DNA from: NCEH01 sp043195125 | Lineage (GTDB): Bacteria > Pseudomonadota > Alphaproteobacteria > Rhizobiales > Xanthobacteraceae | Length of the DNA stretch: 64,000 bases | Reading direction: 5' to 3' (one strand) | NCBI RefSeq assembly: GCF_043195125.1 | Contig: NZ_JBAFWR010000007.1 | Shown here: positions 1 to 7,305 of the stretch, piece after piece | Layout: every line of letters begins with the position of its first letter | How positions within the stretch are numbered: position 1 is the stretch's first letter | The notes under the pieces: model-generated | The model's database searches: none | Told to the model about the DNA's origin: nothing | Seen by the model: only the letters and a program-made list of their open reading frames with translations | Made by a program: the position numbers and the translations under genes

Positions 1-2169
1 AACACCGACGAAGCATTGCTCGACCGCGCCTATGTCTACGCCATGCGGGCGCACGGCACGCAGCTTCGCGCCTCGGGCGATCCCTATTTTTCCCATCCGC
101 TCGAAGTTGCGGCGATCCTGACCGACTTGAAGCTGGATGACGCGACCATTATCGCCGCGCTCCTGCACGACACGATCGAGGACACAGGGGCCACAAAGGC
201 CGAGATCGAGCGTCTGTTCGGCACCCAGATCGCGACCTTGGTGGAGGGGCTGACCAAGATCAAGAAGCTCGATCTGGTCTCCAAACAGGCGAAGCAGGCG
301 GAAAATCTGCGCAAGCTCCTGCTCGCGATCGCCGATGACGTGCGCGTGCTGCTGGTGAAGCTGGCCGACCGCCTGCACAACATGCGCACGCTGAAGTGGG
401 TGCCGCAGGAAAAGCGCGATCGCGTCGCCCAGGAGACGCTGGACATCTATGCGCCGCTCGCTGCGCGCATGGGCATGCAGGACATGCGCGAGGAGCTTGA
501 GGATCTGGCGTTCCGCCAGCTCTCTCCAGAAGCCTATGCCTCGATCGCGGCACGTGTTTCGGAGTTGCGCGAACGCAACGGCCCGCTCGTGGAAGAAATC
601 GAGCGCGAGCTCCAGGCCGAACTGGCGCGCCGCGAGATTAAAGCGGATGTTAAGGGGCGCGAGAAGCGGCCTTATTCCATCTGGGGCAAGATGGAGCGGA
701 AGGCGATCGGTTTCGAGCAATTGTCGGATTTGTACGGTTTCCGCGTCATCGTGGAGACTGTGGAGGACACGTATCGCGCGCTCGGCGTGGTGCACACGAA
801 GTGGCCCATCGTGCCCGGCCGTTTCAAGGACTACATTTCCACCCCCAAGCCGAACGACTATCGATCGCTCCACACGACGGTGATCGGGCCGCGGCGCCAG
901 CGCGTGGAATTGCAGATACGCACCCGCGACATGGACGATATCGCGGAATACGGCATTGCCGCCCACGCGCTCTACAAGGATGCCTCCGGCGTCCAGGTGG
1001 CGATGCTTTCCAACGAAAGCCGCGCCTATGCCTGGTTGCGCAAGACCATCGAGAACCTCGCCCAGGGGCTGAGCCCGGAGGAGTTTCTGGAGCACACCAA
1101 GCTCGAACTGTTCCACGACCAGGTGTTCTGCTTCACCCCCAAGGGCCGGCTGATTGCGCTGCCGCGCCGCGCCACGCCCATCGACTTTGCCTATGCGGTG
1201 CATACCGATGTCGGGAACACCGCGGTGGGCTGCAAGATCAACGGCACCGTGGCGCCCCTCGTGTCCGAGCTGAAGAATGGCGACGAGGTGGAGATCATCA
1301 CCTCCAAGGCCCAGACGCCGCCCGGCGCTTGGGAAACCATCGCCGTCACCGGCAAGGCCCGCGCGGCGGTACGGCGGGCGACACGCGCAGCGGTGCGGGC
1401 GCAATATGCAGGCCTCGGGCGCAAGATCGCGGAGCGTGCCTTCTCCAAGGCGGGCAAGGCTTTTTCCGACGATTCGCTTTCCAAGGCCCTGCCGCGCCTC
1501 GCCCGAATGACGCTGGATGATGTCTTTTCCGCCGTGGGCCGCGGCGAGATCAAGACCGATGATCTGATCCGCGCGGTCTATCCGGACTGGAGCGCCGTGC
1601 GCCCGGATGAGCGCACGTCGGCTGAAAAGGCCCCCAAGGGCGAGGGCTGGTTCGAACTGAAGCGCGGGCAGAACCTCAAGTTCAAGATCCCCGACGGGCC
1701 GGAGGAAGCGCTAGTCGGGCCCATTCCCATTCGCGGCATCAATGGTGAACTGCCGGTGCGCTTCGCCCCCGACGGCGGCGCGGTGCCGGGCGACCGGATC
1801 GTGGGCATTCTCACGCCGGGCGAGGGCATCACCATCTATCCTATTCAATCGCAGGCCCTGCAACATTTCGAGGACGCTCCGGAGCGCTGGCTCGACGTGC
1901 GATGGGACGTGGACGAATTGAGCGACGGGCGCTTTCCCGCACAGATCGTCGTTACGGCGGTGAATGAGCCGGGCTCGCTTGCCCAGGTGGCGACGGTGAT
2001 CGGCACCCGCAACGGCAATATTCAGGGCATCAACATGCGCTCGCGCTCTCCGGACTTCACCGAGCTGTTGATCGACCTGGAAGTTTTCGACCTGCGCCAC
2101 CTCAACGGCATTCTTTCCGAATTGCGTTCGAAGCCGGTGGTATCCAGCGCGGAGCGTGTCAACGGCTGA
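1..2169 (+). CDS. rsh: Bifunctional (p)ppGpp synthetase/hydrolase RelA/SpoT homologue, 5' end missing
   Basis: Makes and degrades the alarmone (p)ppGpp in the stringent response. The reading frame is open from base 1 (N-T-D-E-A-L-L-D-R), so the true start lies upstream of the window and the TTG at 16 is not a start. Domains seen in order: HD hydrolase with HDTIEDT near residue 55, synthetase with the FKDYISTPKPNDYRSLHT region near 275-290, a TGS domain (VFCFTPKG onward, about 370-415) and a C-terminal ACT domain (about 645-715). Both catalytic domains keep their motifs, so a bifunctional single Rsh, as usual in alphaproteobacteria, is expected. It is followed after 12 bases by pdxJ and probably shares its transcript. 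Confidence 0.96.
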   Translation, partial: NTDEALLDRAYVYAMRAHGTQLRASGDPYFSHPLEVAAILTDLKLDDATIIAALLHDTIEDTGATKAEIERLFGTQIATLVEGLTKIKKLDLVSKQAKQAENLRKLLLAIADDVRVLLVKLADRLHNMRTLKWVPQEKRDRVAQETLDIYAPLAARMGMQDMREELEDLAFRQLSPEAYASIAARVSELRERNGPLVEEIERELQAELARREIKADVKGREKRPYSIWGKMERKAIGFEQLSDLYGFRVIVETVEDTYRALGVVHTKWPIVPGRFKDYISTPKPNDYRSLHTTVIGPRRQRVELQIRTRDMDDIAEYGIAAHALYKDASGVQVAMLSNESRAYAWLRKTIENLAQGLSPEEFLEHTKLELFHDQVFCFTPKGRLIALPRRATPIDFAYAVHTDVGNTAVGCKINGTVAPLVSELKNGDEVEIITSKAQTPPGAWETIAVTGKARAAVRRATRAAVRAQYAGLGRKIAERAFSKAGKAFSDDSLSKALPRLARMTLDDVFSAVGRGEIKTDDLIRAVYPDWSAVRPDERTSAEKAPKGEGWFELKRGQNLKFKIPDGPEEALVGPIPIRGINGELPVRFAPDGGAVPGDRIVGILTPGEGITIYPIQSQALQHFEDAPERWLDVRWDVDELSDGRFPAQIVVTAVNEPGSLAQVATVIGTRNGNIQGINMRSRSPDFTELLIDLEVFDLRHLNGILSELRSKPVVSSAERVNG

Positions 2170-2181
2170 GGAGTTGAGAGA

Positions 2182-2955
2182 ATGAAGGGCATGCGTCCGG
2201 TGCGGCTCGGGGTGAATATCGATCATGTGGCGACGGTGCGGAATGCCCGTGGCGGCAGCCATCCCGATCCTGTGCGCGCGGCCGCGCTCGCCCTTGCCGC
2301 CGGCGCCGACGGCATCACCGCCCATCTGCGCGAGGATCGCCGTCATATCCGCGATGCGGACATGGCGCGGCTGAAGGCGGAAATTGCCCTGCCGCTCAAT
2401 TTCGAGATGGCGGCGACCGACGAGATGGTGGAAATCGCGCTGAAAACGGCGCCGCACGCCTGTTGTCTGGTGCCCGAAAAGCGCGAGGAGCGCACCACTG
2501 AGGGCGGGCTCGACGCGGCCGGGCAGGCGGCTGATCTCGGTCCGAAGATCGCCGCACTGAAGGCCGGCGGCATTCGGATTTCCCTGTTCGTGGCGCCCGA
2601 TCCGATGCAGATCGAGGCCGCGCGCGCGCTCAACGCGGATATCGTCGAATTGCACACGGGCACCTGGTGCGATCTCCGCGCGGCGGGGAAGGATGCGGAC
2701 GCCGAGAGCGAATTCGCCCGTCTCGCCGCCGCCGCCGTCCAAGCGGCCGATCTGGGTCTGGAGGTGCATGGCGGCCATGGGCTGGATTATGGGACCGCCC
2801 GCCGGATGGCGCGCTTGCCGCAGGTGGTGGAACTCAATATCGGCCATTACATCATCGGGGAGGCCGTGTTTCACGGGCTCGAAAGCGTCATCCGGCGGAT
2901 GCGCGATGCGATCGCGCAGGGCCGGGCGCATCTGCGAACGGAGCAGGCCGCATGA
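2182..2955 (+). CDS. pdxJ: Pyridoxine 5'-phosphate synthase PdxJ
   Basis: Condenses 1-deoxyxylulose 5-phosphate with 3-amino-2-oxopropyl phosphate to give pyridoxine 5'-phosphate, the last ring-forming step of the DXP-dependent vitamin B6 pathway; cytosolic. The 257-residue protein has the family N-terminus RLGVNIDHVATVRNARGG, the central PEKREERTTEGG motif and the glycine-rich GGHGLDYG and NIGHYIIGEA segments of the TIM barrel. The ATG at 2182 has a GAGGAGTTGAGAGA ribosome-binding region directly upstream. The stop overlaps the acpS start by four bases (ATGA at 2952-2955), suggesting translational coupling. Confidence 0.97.
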   Translation: MKGMRPVRLGVNIDHVATVRNARGGSHPDPVRAAALALAAGADGITAHLREDRRHIRDADMARLKAEIALPLNFEMAATDEMVEIALKTAPHACCLVPEKREERTTEGGLDAAGQAADLGPKIAALKAGGIRISLFVAPDPMQIEAARALNADIVELHTGTWCDLRAAGKDADAESEFARLAAAAVQAADLGLEVHGGHGLDYGTARRMARLPQVVELNIGHYIIGEAVFHGLESVIRRMRDAIAQGRAHLRTEQAA

Positions 2956-3368
2956 TTCTTGGTATGGGCTCGGATTTCACCGACGCGCGGCGCATCGCGC
3001 GCTCCATCGAGCGGTTCGGCGACCGCTTCCTTGACCGCGTGTTCACCCCGTTGGAGCGTTCCAAGGCCGATCGGCGCATGCGCCGGGTTGAGACCTACGC
3101 AAAACGCTTCGCTGCCAAGGAGGCTTGCGCCAAGGCGCTGGGGACCGGGCTGAGCCATGGCGTATTCTGGCGCGACATGGGCGTGGTGAATCTGCCCTCC
3201 GGCAAGCCGACCCTGGCGCTGACTGGGGGCGCCGCGGCCCGGCTCGCGGCGATGGTGCCGGAAGGTTATGAGCCGCGGATCGAATTGAGCCTGACGGACG
3301 AAGGGCCGCTTTCGGCCGCCTATGTCATCATCAGCGCGGTCCCGCTCGGCACGGCTGCGGCCCGGTGA
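2952..3368 (+). CDS. acpS: Holo-[acyl-carrier-protein] synthase AcpS
   Basis: Transfers 4'-phosphopantetheine from coenzyme A to the serine of acyl carrier protein, activating fatty acid synthesis. The 138-residue protein shows the group I phosphopantetheinyl transferase signatures: GMGSDFTD near the N-terminus (the aspartate binds Mg2+) and RFAAKEACAKALGTG around residue 55 (the glutamate binds Mg2+). The start is the ATG at 2952, which overlaps the pdxJ stop as ATGA; longer upstream extension in this frame is simply the shadow of pdxJ. pdxJ-acpS-lepB is a standard alphaproteobacterial order. A 218-base spacer with no recognisable gene follows before lepB. Confidence 0.96.
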   Translation: MILGMGSDFTDARRIARSIERFGDRFLDRVFTPLERSKADRRMRRVETYAKRFAAKEACAKALGTGLSHGVFWRDMGVVNLPSGKPTLALTGGAAARLAAMVPEGYEPRIELSLTDEGPLSAAYVIISAVPLGTAAAR

Positions 3369-3586
3369 CGGCTCCTCCAGGCGCGGCCCAATGAGCCGAA
3401 CCCTTGCCGTGCGCGCACGTTTGCGCGATGCCCGCGTGTGGCGCATGGCGGCTGCGTTGCCGCCCGGAACTGAACGGTCTATAGCTGCCGTGCGCCGCGG
3501 GACATTGCTGTGCCGCGCGTCCATGCGACCGCCTTCTGGGCAATGTTTGCGGCACTGTGTGTAGCAAACCATACATCGGACCCTCA

Positions 3587-4339
3587 ATGACCGCAGCCAG
3601 CGATTCCAAGAAGGAAGGCGGTTTCCTCGAAACCGTTAAGGTCATCATCCATGCGCTGTTGATCGCGCTGGTGATCCGCACCGTTCTCTTCCAGCCCTTC
3701 AATATCCCCTCGGGGTCCATGAAGGACACGCTGCTGATCGGCGACTACCTCTTCGTCTCGAAGTTCAGCTACGGCTATTCCCGCTTCTCCATTCCGTTCT
3801 CGCCGAATCTGTTCTCCGGGCGCATTTTCGGCTCTGAACCGACGCGCGGCGACGTGGTCGTGTTCAAGCTGCCGCGCGATAATGAAACCGACTATATCAA
3901 ACGTGTCGTCGGCCTGCCCGGCGATGCCATCCAGATGATCGACGGCGTGCTGAACATCAACGGTGTACCCGTGAAGCGCGAACGCCTCTCGGACATTACC
4001 GAGGACGATGGCAGCGGGCGCGTCGTTCCGATCAAGCGGTGGAAGGAGACTTTGCCGAATGGCGTCTCCTACGAAACCCTCGATCTGGTGGACAATGGAT
4101 TCTACGACAACACGCAGGTCTACAACGTGCCTGCGGGCCATTACTTCATGATGGGCGACAATCGCGACAACTCGGCGGACAGCCGCGTTCTGAGCCAGGT
4201 GGGCTATGTTCCCTTTGAGAATCTCATCGGGAAGGCCCAGTTGATTTTCTTCTCGATCGACGATCACGCGCAGGCCTGGCAGGTTTGGACGTGGCCCTGG
4301 TCGGTGCGCTGGTCTCGCCTGTTCAGCATGGTCCGATGA
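3587..4339 (+). CDS. lepB: Signal peptidase I LepB
   Basis: Cleaves signal peptides from exported proteins at the periplasmic face of the inner membrane. The N-terminal hydrophobic stretch (VKVIIHALLIALVIRTVLF, about residues 17-35) is the membrane anchor. The catalytic serine lies in NIPSGSM (Ser44) and the general-base lysine in DYIKRVVGLPGD (Lys105); MGDNRDNSADSR is the conserved C-terminal box. I place the start at ATG 3587 (MTAASDSKK); a GTG at 3557 in frame would add ten residues with no family support. The stop overlaps the rnc start (ATGA, 4336-4339). Confidence 0.96.
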   Translation: MTAASDSKKEGGFLETVKVIIHALLIALVIRTVLFQPFNIPSGSMKDTLLIGDYLFVSKFSYGYSRFSIPFSPNLFSGRIFGSEPTRGDVVVFKLPRDNETDYIKRVVGLPGDAIQMIDGVLNINGVPVKRERLSDITEDDGSGRVVPIKRWKETLPNGVSYETLDLVDNGFYDNTQVYNVPAGHYFMMGDNRDNSADSRVLSQVGYVPFENLIGKAQLIFFSIDDHAQAWQVWTWPWSVRWSRLFSMVR

Positions 4340-5046
4340 GTAGCGTCGGGTCAGACCTGTCCGCGCTCGAAGCCCATCTCGGCTATACGTTCGCGGATCA
4401 AAGCTTCATCGAGCTGGCCTTGACGCACATCAGCGTCGTCAAGGGCGACGCGCCGCGCGTGCGTTCCTATCAGAGGCTGGAATTCCTCGGCGACCACGTG
4501 CTCGGCTCGATCGTGTCGCACATGCTCTATGCCGCGTTTCCGCAGGCGGAGGAGGGGGAGCTGTCGCGCCGCCTTGCCGATCTGGTGCGCGAGGAAGCGT
4601 GCGCGGAAGTGGCAGAGGACATGAACATCGGGGCGTTCATTCGGCTCGGTAATGGCGAAACCCAATCGGGCGCCCGCAGCCGTCGCACCATCCTCGCCGA
4701 CGTGACCGAGGCGGTGGTTGCCGCCGTTTATCTTGATGGCGGCTACGAGGCCGCCCATGCGCTGGTGGAGCGCTTCTGGCGTGCCCGGCTGCTGGCCCCG
4801 CGCCGGCCGCTGCGCGATGCCAAGACCCATTTGCAGGAATGGGCCCAGGCGCGCGGCCTCCCGCCGCCTTCCTATCGCGACGTGGAGCGCAGCGGACCGG
4901 ACCATGCGCCGAGCTTCCGGGTGCGGGTCGAACTTCCTGGCCTTGCCTCAGCGGAAGCCATAGGATCATCCAAGCAGGCGGCGCAGAAGGCTGCGGCCGC
5001 CGCATTTCTCGCCCGCGAGGGCGTGCCCACCGGGAGCGAAGCATGA
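4336..5046 (+). CDS. rnc: Ribonuclease III
   Basis: Endonuclease for double-stranded RNA, used in rRNA processing and in turnover of structured mRNA and sRNA duplexes. The 236-residue protein has the catalytic signature QRLEFLGDHVLG (around residue 45), a second acidic cluster LADVTEAVVAAVYLDGG (around 115-130) that supplies the D-x-x-E catalytic pair, and a C-terminal double-stranded RNA-binding domain beginning near DAKTHLQEWAQ. The start is the ATG at 4336, overlapping the lepB stop; an upstream in-frame ATG at 4285 lies inside lepB and is less likely. The rnc stop in turn overlaps era, so lepB-rnc-era are coupled. Confidence 0.96.
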   Translation: MSSVGSDLSALEAHLGYTFADQSFIELALTHISVVKGDAPRVRSYQRLEFLGDHVLGSIVSHMLYAAFPQAEEGELSRRLADLVREEACAEVAEDMNIGAFIRLGNGETQSGARSRRTILADVTEAVVAAVYLDGGYEAAHALVERFWRARLLAPRRPLRDAKTHLQEWAQARGLPPPSYRDVERSGPDHAPSFRVRVELPGLASAEAIGSSKQAAQKAAAAAFLAREGVPTGSEA

Positions 5047-5978
5047 ACGACGCGGTCACCCCGCCGAGCACGGCCGAGGGACAGACGCGCTGCGGTTTCG
5101 TCGCTCTCCTCGGCGCGCCCAACGCCGGTAAGTCCACCCTCACCAATGCTTTGGTGGGGACCAAGGTCTCCATCGTCTCCCACAAGGTGCAGACCACGCG
5201 CGCGATCGTGCGCGGCATCGTGCTTGAAGGTCCGGCGCAGATCATCCTGGTGGACACGCCAGGCATTTTCTCGCCGAAGCGGCGTCTGGAACGGGCGATG
5301 GTTTCAACCGCTTGGACCAGCGCCTCGGACGCCGATCTGGTGGCGCTCCTGGTGGATGCCAATCGCGGCGTCGATGCGGAAATCGAGGCCCTGCTGGAGC
5401 CCTTGAGCCAGGTGCGCCATCCGCGTGCGCTGATCATCAACAAGATCGACCTCGTGAAACGCGAGTCGCTGCTGGCGTTGGTGGCGCGGCTCACGGAGCG
5501 CCTGCCGTTCGAGAAGGTGTTCTTGATTTCCGCCCTCAAGGGCGACGGCATCGAGGACATCAAGCGCTGGTTCGCGCAATCCATGCCCTACGGGCCGTGG
5601 CTCTATCCCGAGGACCAGATCACCGACGCCCCCATGCGCATGCTGGCGGCGGAAGTGACGCGCGAGAAGCTGTTCCTGCGCCTGCACGACGAACTGCCCT
5701 ATCGCTCCACGGTCGAGACCGATTCCTGGAAGGAATTGCGCGACGGGTCGGTGCGTATCGAACAGACCATCTTCGTCGAGCGGGAAAGCCAGCGGAAGAT
5801 TGTGTTGGGCAAGGGCGGTGCCGCCATCAAGGCGATCTCCACCGAGGCCCGCAAGGAAATTTCCGAGATCGTCGAGAGCCCGGTGCACCTGTTTCTTTTC
5901 GTGAAGGTGCGCGAGAATTGGGCCGATGACCCTGAGCGTTATCGCGAAATGGGCCTGGAATTCCCCCGGGGGGACTGA
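5043..5978 (+). CDS. era: GTPase Era
   Basis: Essential GTPase that binds 16S rRNA near its 3' end and assists 30S subunit assembly. The 311-residue protein shows the P-loop GAPNAGKST (about residues 24-32), the G3 box DTPG, the G4 box NKID, and a C-terminal KH RNA-binding domain with KIVLGKGGAAIKAI. The start ATG at 5043 overlaps the rnc stop as ATGA. The gene is followed after seven bases by recO, the order usual in the Hyphomicrobiales. Confidence 0.97.
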   Translation: MNDAVTPPSTAEGQTRCGFVALLGAPNAGKSTLTNALVGTKVSIVSHKVQTTRAIVRGIVLEGPAQIILVDTPGIFSPKRRLERAMVSTAWTSASDADLVALLVDANRGVDAEIEALLEPLSQVRHPRALIINKIDLVKRESLLALVARLTERLPFEKVFLISALKGDGIEDIKRWFAQSMPYGPWLYPEDQITDAPMRMLAAEVTREKLFLRLHDELPYRSTVETDSWKELRDGSVRIEQTIFVERESQRKIVLGKGGAAIKAISTEARKEISEIVESPVHLFLFVKVRENWADDPERYREMGLEFPRGD

Positions 5979-5985
5979 CGCCGCC

Positions 5986-6741
5986 GTGGAATGGACCGAT
6001 GACGGCATCGTGATCAGCGTGCGGCGGCACGGAGAGAGCAGTGCCGTTGTCGAGCTGATGACGCGCGAACACGGGCGCCATCTCGGTCTTGTGCGCGGCG
6101 CGATGTCGAAGCGGCAAGCGCCCTTCGTGCAGCCCGGCAACGTGATGCGTGCGGTCTGGCGCGCGCGGCTCGAGAGCCAGCTGGGCCTCTATTCCCTCGA
6201 AGGGCTGACGGTTCGCACAGATCTCATGATCCGCGTGCCGCACGCCGCGTATGGCATGAGCCATATGGCCAGCCTGCTTCATCTGCTGGCCGAGCGGGAG
6301 CCCCATCCGGGCCTCTATGAGGTTCTGGCGGCCATTCTGGATGCCATCGAAGACGCAGAATCCGCCGGCGTGCTCCTCGCGCGCTTCGAACTGGCGATGC
6401 TGGCGGAACTGGGATTTGGGCTGGAGCTGGACGCCTGCGCTGCAACCGGCGGACGCAATGATCTTGTGTTCGTATCGCCGCGCACCGGCCGGGCCGTGTC
6501 TGAAAGCGCGGGCGCGCCCTATGCCGAGCGGCTGCTGCCCTTGCCGAGCTTCCTGATCGGCGGGCCCGTTCCCCCTCCGGAGGAGGATCTGGCTGCGGCC
6601 TATGCTCTGACGGGATATTTCCTGGCGCGGCGTATTTTCGATCCGCGCGGCCAGCGGTTGCCGGACGCTAGGGAAAGCTTTCTCCTCGCATTAAAACGGG
6701 AGGCCGCGCTGGCCTCCCGTAGACGACGTTCGCGTCAGTAG
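5986..6741 (+). CDS. recO: DNA repair protein RecO
   Basis: Recombination mediator in the RecFOR pathway; helps load RecA onto SSB-coated single-stranded DNA. The protein begins with the typical OB-fold strand pattern EWTDDGIVISVRRHGESS. The likely start is the GTG at 5986, eight bases after the era stop and preceded by a GGGGGGAC purine run; this gives 251 residues, the usual length. An ATG at 5926 would overlap era by 53 bases and is less likely. The last codons lie over a perfect 10-bp hairpin (6696-6720) that reads as a terminator for the convergent minus-strand gene. No zinc-binding cysteine cluster is seen. Confidence 0.9.
   Translation: MEWTDDGIVISVRRHGESSAVVELMTREHGRHLGLVRGAMSKRQAPFVQPGNVMRAVWRARLESQLGLYSLEGLTVRTDLMIRVPHAAYGMSHMASLLHLLAEREPHPGLYEVLAAILDAIEDAESAGVLLARFELAMLAELGFGLELDACAATGGRNDLVFVSPRTGRAVSESAGAPYAERLLPLPSFLIGGPVPPPEEDLAAAYALTGYFLARRIFDPRGQRLPDARESFLLALKREAALASRRRRSRQ
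6691..6720 (-). terminator. Intrinsic terminator for the minus-strand secreted-protein gene, inside the recO 3' end
   Basis: A perfect 10-bp stem (ACGGGAGGCC, five-base loop, GGCCTCCCGT at 6696-6720) is followed on the minus strand by TTTTAA. It lies 15 bases past the stop of the minus-strand gene and within the coding end of recO. No T-run follows on the plus strand, so it should act mainly in the minus direction. Confidence 0.75.
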
Positions 6742-7025
6742 GGTCGCGGGCCGTAATAGGGACCCGGACGGCCGGGGCCCGGACCATAGCCGCGACGCGG
6801 GCCAACCCACACGTTCGTGCACCGGGTCGTTACGATGCGGCGGCCATAGGCCCAGCGCGTCACTGGGCGACATACGCGGCGCCAAGCCACCGTTTCCGCC
6901 TGCACGCCGGCTTGGGCGAGCCCCAGCGGCTTCGCGGGAGTGAGGGGAGTCGCATTGGCGCCGGTAGCCATTGAAACCAGTCCCAATGCTGCTGCACCAC
7001 AAAAAGCAATCATAAGACGTTTCAT
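6735..7025 (-). CDS. Small secreted protein with Gly/Pro/Arg/Tyr-rich tail, unknown function
   Basis: A 96-residue protein starting MKRLMIAFCGAAALGLVSM with a clear Sec signal peptide and probable cleavage after GANA. The mature part has two cysteines (RRVCRPV and TTRCTNVW), which could form a disulfide, then a tail of repeated GPRRGYGPGPGRPGPYYGP type. Small proteins like this are common in Hyphomicrobiales genomes and have no assigned role. The start at 7025 is preceded by AAGGAG eight bases upstream; an in-frame ATG at 7091 would spoil the signal peptide. A candidate EcfG promoter lies at 7083-7109 and a terminator inside recO. The gene seems genuine although its product is unknown. Confidence 0.75.
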   Translation of the reverse strand: MKRLMIAFCGAAALGLVSMATGANATPLTPAKPLGLAQAGVQAETVAWRRVCRPVTRWAYGRRIVTTRCTNVWVGPRRGYGPGPGRPGPYYGPRPY

Positions 7026-7082
7026 TTTTAGCTTCTCCTTTGAAGCTCCATTCGGCGCCGTTCGGCGCATGGGTGAAGGTGA

Positions 7083-7109
7083 AACGTCCAAGTGCCGTGG
7101 TTATGTTCC
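7083..7109 (-). promoter_or_regulatory. Candidate EcfG (general stress) promoter for the small secreted protein
   Basis: On the minus strand GGAAC (7109-7105) is followed 18 bases later by CGTTTC (7086 downward). The alphaproteobacterial EcfG consensus is GGAAC-N16/17-CGTT, so both boxes match while the spacer is one base long. The inferred transcript start is about 50 bases before the ATG at 7025. Confidence 0.4.
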
Positions 7110-7305
7110 AGAAAAATATTTCCGATTAATTCGTGGTAATCAAAAAGCCAATGGCGACAATGATTTTTGAACGCTCGTTCATACTCATTAATCGATGAGG
7201 CGCGTTTGTTCAGCCTTGCGGCAATCTCGCGGTGGTGAAGTGACAAACCTGTGCACGGATAAGGCGCACCTTGTGCGGCGGCCTCTGGCGCGCTAGTGCG
7301 ATCCC

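Noticed and set aside
3369..3586. Possible short gene between acpS and lepB
   Set aside because: Short frames are Arg/Ala-rich, lack ribosome-binding sites and show no similarity.
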